Assembly: GCA_037478835.1 (NCBI GenBank)
Contig: JBBFLV010000003.1
Location: forward strand, 186,001 to 250,000
DNA length: 64,000 nt
Direction of reading: 5' to 3'
Source: 630D-37 sp037478835
GTDB taxonomy: Bacteria; Chloroflexota; Anaerolineae; Anaerolineales; Villigracilaceae
Positions 49,992 to 58,984 of the stretch are shown here, in pieces. The notes under the pieces were generated by a model that had not been told where the DNA came from, did not search any database, and saw only the letters and a list, made by a program, of their open reading frames with translations. Made by a program: the position numbers and the translations under genes. Numbering within the stretch: the first letter of the stretch is position 1; each line of letters starts with the position of its first letter.

Positions 49992-51260
49992 ATGATTGCG
50001 ATTCGAGTGGAGAACCTTTCCAAGCGGTATCGCATCGGTGTGACACCGACGCGCTTTCGCTACCATGATACCTTGCGCGAGCGGTTGACCGAATGGGTCA
50101 AATCGCCGCTGCGTGGATTGCGCCGTGCTTCGCCCGATGAATACGTTTGGGCGCTGCAGGATGTTTCTTTCGATGTGGAAGAAGGACAGGTGCTGGGGAT
50201 CATCGGCCGTAACGGTGCCGGCAAATCGACGTTGCTAAAGGTGCTCTCACGCGTCACCGAGCCAACGCGGGGCACGGTCACCGTGCGTGGACGGGTCGGG
50301 TCGCTGCTGGAAGTCGGCACCGGCTTCCATCCGGAGCTGACCGGCCGTGAGAATATCTACCTCAACGGTGCCATCCTCGGCATGAAGCGTGCCGAGATCG
50401 ATCGCAAATTCGATGAGATCGTCGCCTTTGCCGAGGTGGAAAAATTCATCGATACGCCGGTCAAGCGCTATTCTTCCGGCATGTACCTGCGCCTGGCCTT
50501 TGCCGTTGCGGCGCATCTGGAGCCGGAAATCCTGGTGGTAGACGAAGTGCTGGCCGTGGGCGATGCCGAATTCCAGAAAAAGTGCCTGGGCAAGATGAGT
50601 GATGTGGCCCAACAGGGACGCACCGTCCTGTTCGTCAGCCACAATATGAGCGCCATCCTGCGCTTGACCCAGGAAGCGATCGTGCTGGAAAAAGGGCGGC
50701 TGGTAAAGCGCGCCCCCACGCCGGAAGCGGTGGATTACTACCTTTCATCGGGACGCTCCGAACTCGGCGAGCGCCTTTGGGAGGCAGAAGAAGTCCCCCC
50801 TTCGGCGGCGCCGTTTGTGCCGTTGGCGCTGCGCGTGCGGGATGGGCGCGGTCAGGTGGCCGATACGGTCCGTTCGGTGGAACCGGTTACGGTCGAGTTT
50901 GAATATCGCCTCGATGCTCCGATCCAGGGATTGCGTATCGGCATGTACCTGATGACCATGCGCGGCGAATACGTCTTTACCTCGTTTGATACCGATGATC
51001 CGGCCCTCTTTGAGCGTTATGGAGTGCGCGCCGCCGGGCATTACGTGAGCCGTGCCGTTCTGCCTCCCGATCTGCTCAACGAAGGGCGCTACGTGATCGG
51101 CGTGAACGCCAGCTCCTTCGGCGTGCGCCGCTACTTTATGGACGAAAATGCCCTCTCCTTCAACGTGGATATTTCCGGCGCCCCCGGCACGCAATGGCCG
51201 GAAGTGCGCTTGGGACCCATCCGCCCGCGCCTGCAGTGGCGCATTGAACGTTTGGAGTGA
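49992..51260 (+). CDS. Polysaccharide ABC exporter ATPase with C-terminal glycan-binding-type domain (Wzt-like)
   Basis: 422 residues. Walker A IIGRNGAGKSTLL, signature YSSGMYLRLAFAVA, Walker B ILVVDEVLAVGD. The ATPase part ends near residue 250. The last 170 residues are beta-rich and resemble the Wzt C-terminal carbohydrate-binding domain, which recognises a modified non-reducing end and ties export to chain termination. A methyltransferase in the same locus could make such a cap (inference). Confidence 0.93.
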   Translation: MIAIRVENLSKRYRIGVTPTRFRYHDTLRERLTEWVKSPLRGLRRASPDEYVWALQDVSFDVEEGQVLGIIGRNGAGKSTLLKVLSRVTEPTRGTVTVRGRVGSLLEVGTGFHPELTGRENIYLNGAILGMKRAEIDRKFDEIVAFAEVEKFIDTPVKRYSSGMYLRLAFAVAAHLEPEILVVDEVLAVGDAEFQKKCLGKMSDVAQQGRTVLFVSHNMSAILRLTQEAIVLEKGRLVKRAPTPEAVDYYLSSGRSELGERLWEAEEVPPSAAPFVPLALRVRDGRGQVADTVRSVEPVTVEFEYRLDAPIQGLRIGMYLMTMRGEYVFTSFDTDDPALFERYGVRAAGHYVSRAVLPPDLLNEGRYVIGVNASSFGVRRYFMDENALSFNVDISGAPGTQWPEVRLGPIRPRLQWRIERLE

Positions 51261-51262
51261 GC

Positions 51263-52885
51263 ATGCTGAAACGGGAAACCATGCGTCAACTGTTAGGCGA
51301 AATCCCCTTCGTGGCCGATCTGCATTGGATGTTGCGTCAGCGCAACCGGCCACGGCGGGAGCATTTTTCTCTGGAACGATTGCGCCATTCGCTACCAGCG
51401 GCGCGACAATTCGTTGAACCCCTTTTCCATCAAGCGCCGATCGGCAAGCGCGTTCTTTTCTTTGCGACGCTCCATTACTGGATCGAGCAATCGGCCTTCA
51501 TCAGCTTAGTGTTGGCCGCCTATGGTCATCGCGTCACGCTGATGACCCTACCCTATGCCGAGTGGCATCACCGCGTGGATCGCTTTACCCAGCGGCAACG
51601 TTTGCTCCATACCCGTCACATGCTGGCGGCGCTGGAACCACTGGTGGAACACCAGCCCATGCCGGAAGTGCGCGACCTGCCCGATCTGCCCTCCACGCTC
51701 CGCGAGGCGATCGAAGAAGTTACGCTTTGGGATCTGCAATATACGCTTATGCAGGAAGAGATCGACCTGGACGTACCGGAGCACCGTGTCCTGCTAGAGC
51801 TGCGGCGCGAGCGCAACACGCTGGCGGCGCGTGCCGCTTTGGGTTGGATCGAGCGCCACCGCCCGCAGGTGGTGCTCATCCCCAACGGTTTGATCCTGGA
51901 GATGGGGGCTGTCTTCCGCGCCGCGCAGTTCTTGGGCGTGCCGACCGTGACCTTTGAATTCAACGATCAGCGCGAACAGATCTGGCTGGCGCACAATTCT
52001 CCCATCATGCAACAGGAAACGGATGTCTTCTGGCCGCAATGGCGGTCCCAACCGCTCACGGAAGAGATGTACCAGCGCGTGGCGGACCTGGAGAACGCCC
52101 GGCGCGGGGCGCGCGTGTGGGGAAAATCGCAGCGCCTATGGCAATACGTTTCGGCGCAGGGTGGGGAGAGCCTCCGCCATCGGTTGGGGCTGGACGATCG
52201 CCCGGTGGTGGTGCTGGCGGCCAATGTGCTCGGCGATAGTTTGACGCTCGGGCGCAACCTGTTTGCCCCTTCGATGAGCGAATGGATCCGACGCACGGTG
52301 CGCTATTTTGCCGAACGACCGCAAGCCCAGCTGGTGATCCGCGTGCATCCTGGCGAAACCCTGGTGCCCCAGGCCAAATCCATGGCCACGGTCGTGCGCG
52401 AGGCGCTGCCGGTCCTGCCCCCGCACATCCATCTGGTGCAAGCCTCCGACTCGGTGAACACCTACGATTTGCTGGAGATCGCCGATCTCGCCCTCACCTA
52501 TACCACCACGGTCGGCATGGAAGCGGCGATGAACGGGGTGCCGGTGATCGTCTGCGGCAAGACCCATTACCGCGGCCGCGGCTTTACCCTGGACCCGAAC
52601 TCCTGGGAAGAATATTTCGACCTGCTGGAGCGCGTGCTCGCCTCGCCGCGGGACTTTCGGCTGGATGAGGCGAAACAAGCGCTGGCCTGGACGTACGCGT
52701 ATCACTTCTTCTTCGATTACCCCAAACCGTTCCCCTGGCGACTGCTGCACTTTTGGGAGGACCTGAAAGTCTGGCCGATCGAACGTGTGCTCGGCGCCGA
52801 GGGGCGGGGGCTGTTTGAGCCCACTTTTCATCGGATGGTTGAGCCCGAGCAGATGTTCCAACCTTCCATCGCAGAGTTGCCATGA
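51263..52885 (+). CDS. Capsule-polysaccharide-biosynthesis-like GT-B protein
   Basis: About 540 residues from ATG 51263. A central-to-C-terminal stretch with LVIRVHPGETLVP and YDLLEIADLALTYTTTVGME plus VPVIVCGKTHYRGRGF resembles the KpsS/KpsC and CDP-glycerol transferase-like GT-B proteins. The N-terminal 250 residues are helical with a Rossmann-like part (KRVLFFATLHYW). The role may be chain assembly or a linker sugar transfer. Overlaps the methyltransferase by 4 bases. Confidence 0.75.
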   Translation: MLKRETMRQLLGEIPFVADLHWMLRQRNRPRREHFSLERLRHSLPAARQFVEPLFHQAPIGKRVLFFATLHYWIEQSAFISLVLAAYGHRVTLMTLPYAEWHHRVDRFTQRQRLLHTRHMLAALEPLVEHQPMPEVRDLPDLPSTLREAIEEVTLWDLQYTLMQEEIDLDVPEHRVLLELRRERNTLAARAALGWIERHRPQVVLIPNGLILEMGAVFRAAQFLGVPTVTFEFNDQREQIWLAHNSPIMQQETDVFWPQWRSQPLTEEMYQRVADLENARRGARVWGKSQRLWQYVSAQGGESLRHRLGLDDRPVVVLAANVLGDSLTLGRNLFAPSMSEWIRRTVRYFAERPQAQLVIRVHPGETLVPQAKSMATVVREALPVLPPHIHLVQASDSVNTYDLLEIADLALTYTTTVGMEAAMNGVPVIVCGKTHYRGRGFTLDPNSWEEYFDLLERVLASPRDFRLDEAKQALAWTYAYHFFFDYPKPFPWRLLHFWEDLKVWPIERVLGAEGRGLFEPTFHRMVEPEQMFQPSIAELP

Positions 52886-53700
52886 ACACCAAAGAACAAG
52901 TACGCGCCTTTTACGATCGCATCGGTTGGTCGCAAATTGGGGAAGGACTGTATCAGAATGCCCGCTATGAGGACCTGCGGCCGGTTTCGCAGGAATATAT
53001 CCACAAGTGTCACCTGCGGGTCAATCGTTACCTTTCTCCTAGTGGAAAGTATTTCCTGGATGCCGGTTCCGGGCCGGTACAGTGGCCGGAATACCTCACG
53101 TATTCGCAGGGCTATCGCTATCGCGTGTGCGCCGATCTCTCCATCACGGCCCTGCGCGAGGCGCGGCGAAGGTTGGGGGAGCATGGCCTGTACGTCGTTG
53201 CCGATCTCAGTCATTTGCCCTTTGCGCCGGATACGTTTGAAGGTCTGGTCTCGCTTCACGCCATCCACCATTTGCCGCTCGAGGAGCATCGGGGAGCGTA
53301 TTTGGAGCTCCGGCGCGTGCTCAAGGCCGGGCATCGTGGCGTGATCGTCAACGGTTGGTACAACCCGCTGTTCACGCGCCTGGCCATGCCCCTGATCGGG
53401 TTGTTGCGGCGGTTGCGTGGGCTTTCCCCTCGTAAGTCTAAGCGCGCGGAGGAAGACCAGCCGAAAGGGACCTTTGTCGCTAAGATGACGCCGCGTTGGC
53501 TGAAGCGTGAGTTACAAGAGGCCGGCATCCCGTTTGCCATCTACCCGTGGCGCAGCTTCGGACCCATGCTCTTGCGCTGGTTCATTCGACCGGAATGGGG
53601 CGGGCGCTTCTGGTTGCGCCTGATTTATTGGCTGGAGGAGCGTTTCCCGCGCTTCTTCGGCGAAAACGGGCAGTATCCGATCATTGTGATCTGGAAATAA
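52882..53700 (+). CDS. Class I SAM-dependent methyltransferase
   Basis: 272 residues. Motif I is YFLDAGSGPVQWPEYL, with Asp-x-Gly-x-Gly modified to DAGSGP. Next come RVCADLSITALREARRRL and VVADLSHLPFAPDTFEGLVS, then the ubiE-like HAIHHLPLEEH. The C-terminal extension (GGRFWLRLIYWLEERFPRFF) is hydrophobic and may sit on the membrane. It likely methylates a sugar or lipid carrier in this locus. Target unknown. Confidence 0.88.
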   Translation: MNTKEQVRAFYDRIGWSQIGEGLYQNARYEDLRPVSQEYIHKCHLRVNRYLSPSGKYFLDAGSGPVQWPEYLTYSQGYRYRVCADLSITALREARRRLGEHGLYVVADLSHLPFAPDTFEGLVSLHAIHHLPLEEHRGAYLELRRVLKAGHRGVIVNGWYNPLFTRLAMPLIGLLRRLRGLSPRKSKRAEEDQPKGTFVAKMTPRWLKRELQEAGIPFAIYPWRSFGPMLLRWFIRPEWGGRFWLRLIYWLEERFPRFFGENGQYPIIVIWK

Positions 53701-53727
53701 ACTTAATCTCAACGGAAAGGATTTTCA

Positions 53728-54738
53728 ATGAACTGGAGCGAAAAAGTCGTCCTGATCACCGGTGGCACCGGTTCGTTCGGCAAGAAGTTTACCGAGATCC
53801 TGCTGCGCGAGTATCATCCGCGCAAGATCATCATCTACAGCCGCGATGAGCTCAAGCAACACGAAATGCGCATGAGCGGCTTTGACCATCCCTCGATGCG
53901 CTACTTTATCGGCGATGTGCGCGATCGCGAGCGCCTGCGACGCGCTTTCCATGGTGTGGATATCGTTGTGCATGCTGCGGCGCTCAAGCAGGTGCCGGCC
54001 TGCGAATACAACCCCATGGAGGCGATCAAGACGAACATCCTGGGCACCAGCAACGTCGTCGAAGCGGCGCTGGATGCCGGCGTGGAGAAGGTGCTGGCGC
54101 TCAGCACGGATAAGGCGGTCAACCCGGTCAATCTCTATGGCGCCACCAAGCTGGCCGCTGAAAAGCTGGTGATCCAATCGAATGCCTATGCCGCCGGCAC
54201 GGCCACGCGCTTTTCCTGCGTGCGCTATGGGAATGTGGTCGGCTCACGGGGTTCGGTGGTGCCCGTTTTTCTACGTCAGCGGGTCAACGGCAAGATCACC
54301 ATCACCGATGAGCGCATGACGCGCTTTTGGATTTCGCTGGAACAAGGGGTGCGCTTCGTCCTCTCCTGCATTGAGCAAATGGAGGGCGGCGAAGTGTTTG
54401 TCCCCAAGATTCCGAGCATGCGTGTGATGGACCTGGCGCGCGCCATCGCTCCCGAAGCGCAAATCGAGATCATCGGCATTCGTCCCGGCGAAAAGCTCCA
54501 CGAGGTGCTGATTTCCGAAGATGAAGCCCGCCACACGGTGGAGATGGAGAAGATGTTCGTCGTCCAGCCTGCCGAGGCCTTCTGGTTCGGCTATCAATGG
54601 CAGGCGCGCGGACGGGCGCTGCCGGATGGCTTCCGTTACGCTTCCAACACCAACGATCAGTGGCTGACGGTTGAAGAAATCCGCCGGCTGATCGCGCCTT
54701 TTGAAGAGGCCTTTCGCGCTGGGCGCCTGGAGGGCTGA
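53728..54738 (+). CDS. pseB: UDP-GlcNAc 4,6-dehydratase (inverting), PseB-like
   Basis: 336 residues, extended SDR. N-terminal VVLITGGTGSFGKKFTEILL. The PseB/CapD-family pieces are HAAALKQVPACEYNPMEAIK, STDKAVNPVNLYGATKLAAE and RYGNVVGSRGSVVPVF. First step from UDP-GlcNAc toward pseudaminic acid or 2,6-dideoxy-aminosugars. CapD/FnlA relatives with the same motifs cannot be fully excluded. The last base of the stop is the first base of the next start. Confidence 0.8.
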   Translation: MNWSEKVVLITGGTGSFGKKFTEILLREYHPRKIIIYSRDELKQHEMRMSGFDHPSMRYFIGDVRDRERLRRAFHGVDIVVHAAALKQVPACEYNPMEAIKTNILGTSNVVEAALDAGVEKVLALSTDKAVNPVNLYGATKLAAEKLVIQSNAYAAGTATRFSCVRYGNVVGSRGSVVPVFLRQRVNGKITITDERMTRFWISLEQGVRFVLSCIEQMEGGEVFVPKIPSMRVMDLARAIAPEAQIEIIGIRPGEKLHEVLISEDEARHTVEMEKMFVVQPAEAFWFGYQWQARGRALPDGFRYASNTNDQWLTVEEIRRLIAPFEEAFRAGRLEG

Positions 54739-55667
54739 TGCGCCTGCTGGTGACGGGCGTGAGCGGTCTGCTGGGGTTGAACCTGGCATTGCAGGCCGGG
54801 TCGCGCTATCAGGTCATCGGGGTAGCCCGCACAGCCTTGCGCGGCGTGCCCTTTGAGGCGCATCCTTTCGATTTGCTAAGCGAGGACGCCGCCGCGCGCC
54901 TGATCGCCGAATTCCGTCCGGATGCCGTGATTCACTGCGCAGCGCTCGCCTACCCAGATCAATGCGAGGCCGAACCCGATCTCGCCTATCGGCTGAACAC
55001 GGCTTTCCCGGCAGCCCTGGCGCAGGTTTGTGCCGGCGCGCGTATTCCTCTCGTGCATATTTCCACTGATTCCGTCTTCGACGGGCGCCAAAGGACGCCT
55101 TACACCGAAGAGGATCAACCGAACCCTTTGAACGTTTATGCGCGCACCAAATGGGAATCCGAAAAAGCCGTGTTGGATGCTCATCCGCAAGCTCTGGTGG
55201 TGCGCACGAATTTCTATGGCTGGAGTGCCGGCGGAAAGCGTAGCCTGGCCGAGTTTTTCTTTTACAATTTGAGCCAGCAGAAGACGGTCAACGGCTTTAC
55301 CGATGTCGTCTTTTGTCCCATTTTGGTGACCGACCTGGCACAAGTGTTGCTGGAGATGCTGGAAAAATCGCTTTTCGGCCTCTATCACGTCTTAGGCACC
55401 CAACCGATGAGCAAATACGAATTCGGCCTCGCCGTTGCCCGCACCTTTGGCCTGGATGAGCACCTCATCCAACCGCGTTCGATCGCCGATTCCGGGCTGA
55501 AAGCGCCGCGGGCGAACCATCTCTGGCTTTCGACGCACAAAGTCATCCAAGCGCTCGGTCATCCCTTGCCCGATTTCTCCACCGGTTTACAGCAGTTTTA
55601 TACACAGTTCCTCGAGGGTTATCCACAAAAACTGCGCAGTTATCCACAATCTACCCCCATTTCCTGA
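54738..55667 (+). CDS. RmlD-like SDR (dTDP-4-dehydrorhamnose-reductase family)
   Basis: 309 residues. N-terminal LLVTGVSGLLGLNLALQAG, then VIHCAALAYPDQCEAEPDLA, HISTDSVFDG and a YARTKWESEKAV catalytic pair, all RmlD-type. It probably reduces the 4-keto product of the neighbouring dehydratase. The last 25 codons spell a seven-residue Tyr-x-Gln periodicity and at the DNA level contain three DnaA-box-like 9-mers. Confidence 0.82.
   Translation: MRLLVTGVSGLLGLNLALQAGSRYQVIGVARTALRGVPFEAHPFDLLSEDAAARLIAEFRPDAVIHCAALAYPDQCEAEPDLAYRLNTAFPAALAQVCAGARIPLVHISTDSVFDGRQRTPYTEEDQPNPLNVYARTKWESEKAVLDAHPQALVVRTNFYGWSAGGKRSLAEFFFYNLSQQKTVNGFTDVVFCPILVTDLAQVLLEMLEKSLFGLYHVLGTQPMSKYEFGLAVARTFGLDEHLIQPRSIADSGLKAPRANHLWLSTHKVIQALGHPLPDFSTGLQQFYTQFLEGYPQKLRSYPQSTPIS
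55598..55648 (+). promoter_or_regulatory. Three DnaA-box-like 9-mers at 21-base spacing
   Basis: TTATACACA (55598-55606), TTATCCACA (55619-55627) and TTATCCACA (55640-55648), all on the plus strand. The last two match the perfect DnaA consensus. The 21-base period places them on one face of the helix. They lie in the 3' end of the RmlD-like gene, 42 bases before the NeuB-family gene. Confidence 0.5.
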
Positions 55668-55689
55668 TTTCACTTTTTCGGAGGAGCCT

Positions 55690-56757
55690 ATGGAAATCAA
55701 AATCGGTGATCGCCTGATCGGCCTCAATCACCCCACCTATTTCATCGCCGATATTGCCGCCAATCACGATGGTTCGCTGGAGCGGGCGAAGATGCTCATT
55801 CGCCTGGCCAAAGAAGCCGGCGCCGATGCCGCCAAATTCCAAAATTTTCGCGCCCCCAAGATCGTCTCGGATTACGGCTTTCGCTCGTTGGGGCGACAGG
55901 TTTCCCACCAGGCGGCCTGGAAGAAGTCCGTTTTCCAGGTCTATCAGGAGGCCTCCATCCCCTTCGATTGGACGCCTATCTTGAAGGAAGAATGTGACAA
56001 GGTCGGCATTCACTATTTCACGTCGCCCTACGATTTTGAGGCCATCGACTATGTCGAGCCGTATGTGCCGGCCTATAAGATCGGCTCCGGTGATATTGAC
56101 TGGATCGAGGCCCTGGAGCGCATGGCAAAGAAGGGCAAGCCGGTCATCCTGGCAACCGGTGCGGCGACGATCGCCGATGTGCAGCGCGCCGTCCATGCCA
56201 TTCTCAAGCATAACCCGCAGCTGGTGCTGATGCAATGCAACACCAACTACACTGCCAGCCCGGAGAATTACGATCATCTCCATTTGAATGTCCTGCGCAC
56301 CTACGCCACCATGTTCCCGAACGTCATCCTCGGCCTTTCGGATCATACCCAGAGCCCGGCGCCGATCGTAGCGGCCGTGACGTTGGGAGCGCGCGTCATC
56401 GAACGCCACTTTACCGATGACAACAACCGCGAGGGCCCCGATCACAAGTTTGCTCTCAATCCGGATAACTGGGCACGCATGGTCGAAGAAGTGCGCCTGG
56501 CCGAACGTGCCTTTGGCTCGCCGGATAAATTCGTCGCCGCCAACGAACAGGAGACGGTGGTCATCCAGCGGCGCTGTCTGCGCGCGGCGCGCGATATCAA
56601 GGCCGGAGAAGTGCTCACGCGCGAGATGATCGACGTTCTGCGCCCGGCTACGCCCGGCGCCATCAAACCCTACGAGATCGAGGCGGTGATCGGCACCCGT
56701 GCCTTGCACGATATTCCGGCCGGCAAAGAGCTCCGCTGGACGGACCTGGGAGCGTAG
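55690..56757 (+). CDS. NeuB-family nonulosonic acid synthase with SAF domain
   Basis: 355 residues. TIM barrel with FIADIAANHDGSLERAKMLI, AYKIGSGDIDWIEAL, VILATGAATIADVQRA and SDHTQSPAPIVAAVTLGARV, all conserved in NeuB/PseI/LegI. The SAF (antifreeze-like) domain is at about 290-350. Condenses phosphoenolpyruvate with a 6-carbon amino sugar. With PseB in the same locus, a pseudaminic-like product is suggested. No CMP-transferase is present in the window. Confidence 0.9.
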   Translation: MEIKIGDRLIGLNHPTYFIADIAANHDGSLERAKMLIRLAKEAGADAAKFQNFRAPKIVSDYGFRSLGRQVSHQAAWKKSVFQVYQEASIPFDWTPILKEECDKVGIHYFTSPYDFEAIDYVEPYVPAYKIGSGDIDWIEALERMAKKGKPVILATGAATIADVQRAVHAILKHNPQLVLMQCNTNYTASPENYDHLHLNVLRTYATMFPNVILGLSDHTQSPAPIVAAVTLGARVIERHFTDDNNREGPDHKFALNPDNWARMVEEVRLAERAFGSPDKFVAANEQETVVIQRRCLRAARDIKAGEVLTREMIDVLRPATPGAIKPYEIEAVIGTRALHDIPAGKELRWTDLGA

Positions 56758-56766
56758 GCCGGAAGG

Positions 56767-57891
56767 ATGCGCGTTCTTTACTTTTCCTTCGATTACACCC
56801 CTCACGACTATCGCTTCCTGACCTCTCTGGCCGGAGCAGGCTACGAGGTCTTCTACGCGCGCCTGGTGCGATCGTCTCGCCCTTTGGAGGATCGCTTGCT
56901 GCCGCCGGAAGTGGAACAGGTGAAATGGGAAGGGGAAACGGAGCGCTTCCGCTGGCGCGATCTGCCTGCCAAGGTGCGCGCCTTCCGTGCCCTGTGGCGG
57001 CGCCTCCGGCCGGACCTTGTACATGCCGGCCCGATCCAAACGTGTGCCTTAACCGCGGCGTTGGCCGGTGCCTGGCCCCTGCTGACCATGTCCTGGGGCT
57101 TTGACCTGATGGAAGATGCCGAACGGAACGCTTGGTGGCGCTGGGCAACGCGCTACCCTCTGCGCCGTTCCACCTTCTTCGTCAGCGATGCCGAAGTGAC
57201 CCGCCGCAAGGCGATCGCCTATGGTATGCTGGCCGAGCGTACGCTCGTTTTTCCCTGGGGTGTGGACCTAGAACGCTTCGCGCCCCCCTCCTTCGATCGT
57301 TTCCCAACCGATCACTACAACCTGCTCTGTAACCGTAGCTGGGAAGCGCGTTACGGCGTGGATGTGCTCGTGCGTGCTTTTGTGCGCCTGGCGCGCCAAC
57401 GGGAGGATGTTTCCCTGCTCCTATTAGGAAGTGGCTCCCAGGCGCCGTTGTTGCATCATCTGCTCCGAGAAGGTGGCGTTTGGGAACGGGTCTATCTGCC
57501 AGGGCGCATCTCCCAGGCCGATTTGCCGCAATGGTATGCCCGTTCCCATCTCTTCATTTCCCCTTCACACGTCGATGGCTCTTCGGTCTCGCTGATGGAG
57601 GCGCTGGCCTGTGGCTTGCCGGTGGTGGTTTCGGATATCCCGGCCAATCGCGAGTGGGTAGAAGAAGGTGTCAACGGCTGGCTCTTTCCGGATGGGGATG
57701 ACCGCGCCCTGAGCGAGGTGCTCTTGCGTCTGCTGGAAAACCCCTCGCCCCTGGCGCAGGCTGGACAGGCAGCGCGCCGCGTGGCCGAAGCGCGCGCCGA
57801 TTGGAAGAAGAATTTCGAAAAGCTGACTCGCGCCTATCAAATTACGTTACAATTGAGCCAGGAAAGGAGGTCCCCATGGTCCTGGCATTAA
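56767..57891 (+). CDS. Glycosyltransferase family 4
   Basis: 374 residues, GT-B. C-terminal signature DGSSVSLMEALACGLPVVVS with the E-x7-E spacing, preceded by YLPGRISQADLPQWYARSHL. It starts 9 bases after the NeuB gene. Its 3' end overlaps the LapA-like gene by 16 bases. Probably adds one sugar of the surface glycan; donor unknown. Confidence 0.88.
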   Translation: MRVLYFSFDYTPHDYRFLTSLAGAGYEVFYARLVRSSRPLEDRLLPPEVEQVKWEGETERFRWRDLPAKVRAFRALWRRLRPDLVHAGPIQTCALTAALAGAWPLLTMSWGFDLMEDAERNAWWRWATRYPLRRSTFFVSDAEVTRRKAIAYGMLAERTLVFPWGVDLERFAPPSFDRFPTDHYNLLCNRSWEARYGVDVLVRAFVRLARQREDVSLLLLGSGSQAPLLHHLLREGGVWERVYLPGRISQADLPQWYARSHLFISPSHVDGSSVSLMEALACGLPVVVSDIPANREWVEEGVNGWLFPDGDDRALSEVLLRLLENPSPLAQAGQAARRVAEARADWKKNFEKLTRAYQITLQLSQERRSPWSWH

Positions 57892-58229
57892 TTCTGGCCC
57901 TGGCATTTGCCATTCTGGCGGTGATCTTTGCCCTGCAGAACCCGACCGTCGTGACGGTGGCCTTTCTGAGCTACCGCGGTGAGTGGGCGCTCGCGCTGCT
58001 GATCCTACTTTCGGTGGGCATTGGTATTTTAATCGGAGTATTGGTGATGGTACCCGGCACTTTGCGTCGGGCTTGGACGGTGGGCAGTTTGCGGCGCAAA
58101 GTGAGTGAGCTGGAGAAATCCTTGGAGGAACAAAAGGCCAAGCTCAGTACGAGCCCAATGCCACCGGCCTCTCCACTGCCCCCTGCCACGGGCGCACAGG
58201 AAGGAGGGAGTGGTGCTCAGCCGAAGTGA
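57876..58229 (+). CDS. LapA family (DUF1049) membrane protein
   Basis: 117 residues from the ATG at 57876, with an excellent ribosome site (AAGGAGG). Two membrane helices (residues about 2-20 and 40-62) with the family turn ALQNPTVVTVAF, then a coiled-coil stretch (RRKVSELEKSLEEQKAKL) and a Pro-rich tail. LapA/YciS-type proteins help lipopolysaccharide assembly or its regulation in Gram-negatives; the role in this organism is unknown. Starts within the upstream gene and overlaps the next gene by 17 bases. Confidence 0.85.
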   Translation: MVLALILALAFAILAVIFALQNPTVVTVAFLSYRGEWALALLILLSVGIGILIGVLVMVPGTLRRAWTVGSLRRKVSELEKSLEEQKAKLSTSPMPPASPLPPATGAQEGGSGAQPK

Positions 58230-58974
58230 CCTGGTCAACGGTTTCCGTCAAAGCGGCATTCAGCCGGGGGCGACGATCATGGTGCATACCTCGTACAAGT
58301 CGCTTGGTGGCGTGGAAGGCGGCGCCGAAACGGTGATCGATGCGCTGCTGGATCTGGTCGGCCCCGAAGGCACGGTGCTCTTTCCCACCTTTAACTTCCA
58401 ATCCTGGACCGAATTCCACTATTTTGACATCCTAGAGACCCCCTCGAAGATGGGGATCATCACCGAATTGGCGCGTTTGCGCCCGCAGGCACTGCGCACG
58501 CCGCATCCGATCTACTCCTTTGCCGTCCTCGGAAGACGAAGAGAGGAGTTCGCCGCTTGTGACGATGTAGAAGCCTACGGTCCGAATTCGGTGTTTGCGC
58601 TCTTCCATCGCACCAACGGCACGATTCTGAGCATCGGTCTGGATTTCAACAGCACCTTTTCCATGCATCATTACATCGAATACAACGTAGGGTGCGACTA
58701 TCGGCGGGTGAAGGAATTTTCCGGAATTTACGTCGGCTATGACCGTATTCCGCGCATCCGTACCTATACCATGTTTGTGCGCAAACACGAGCGCGTGAAG
58801 ACCTACATCGTGCCCGGCATGAACGAATTGCTGGAAAAAGGGGTGATCAAGGAGATTCAGGTCGGGGCGGCCAAAGTGCACTATGCGACGGCGCAGGAAT
58901 TCTATGACAACATGGCTGTGATCATCCGGGAGCATCCGGAAAAACTACACTACATCGAAGAACCTTCTTGGTGA
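58213..58974 (+). CDS. AAC(3)-family N-acetyltransferase
   Basis: 253 residues from the GTG at 58213 (AAGGAGGG upstream). Family signatures: GATIMVHTSYKSLGGVEGGA, GPEGTVLFPTFNF and a TPHPIYSFAVLGRR block, corresponding to the CoA and aminoglycoside-binding segments. In a glycan locus the likely target is an amino sugar of the surface polymer, not an antibiotic; homologues occur in O-antigen clusters. Resistance to aminoglycosides is not implied by the sequence. Confidence 0.88.
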   Translation: MLSRSDLVNGFRQSGIQPGATIMVHTSYKSLGGVEGGAETVIDALLDLVGPEGTVLFPTFNFQSWTEFHYFDILETPSKMGIITELARLRPQALRTPHPIYSFAVLGRRREEFAACDDVEAYGPNSVFALFHRTNGTILSIGLDFNSTFSMHHYIEYNVGCDYRRVKEFSGIYVGYDRIPRIRTYTMFVRKHERVKTYIVPGMNELLEKGVIKEIQVGAAKVHYATAQEFYDNMAVIIREHPEKLHYIEEPSW

Positions 58975-58984
58975 GGAGGCTGGA

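Noticed and set aside
55598..55648. Chromosome replication origin
   Set aside because: No dnaA, dnaN or parAB genes nearby, and no AT-rich unwinding element around the boxes.
55651..57039. Long antisense frame (462 codons) across the NeuB gene
   Set aside because: Same reason: shadow of a clear plus-strand gene.
58213..58974. Aminoglycoside resistance gene
   Set aside because: It is AAC(3)-like in sequence, but its position inside a glycan operon makes amino-sugar acetylation more likely; no resistance context is present.
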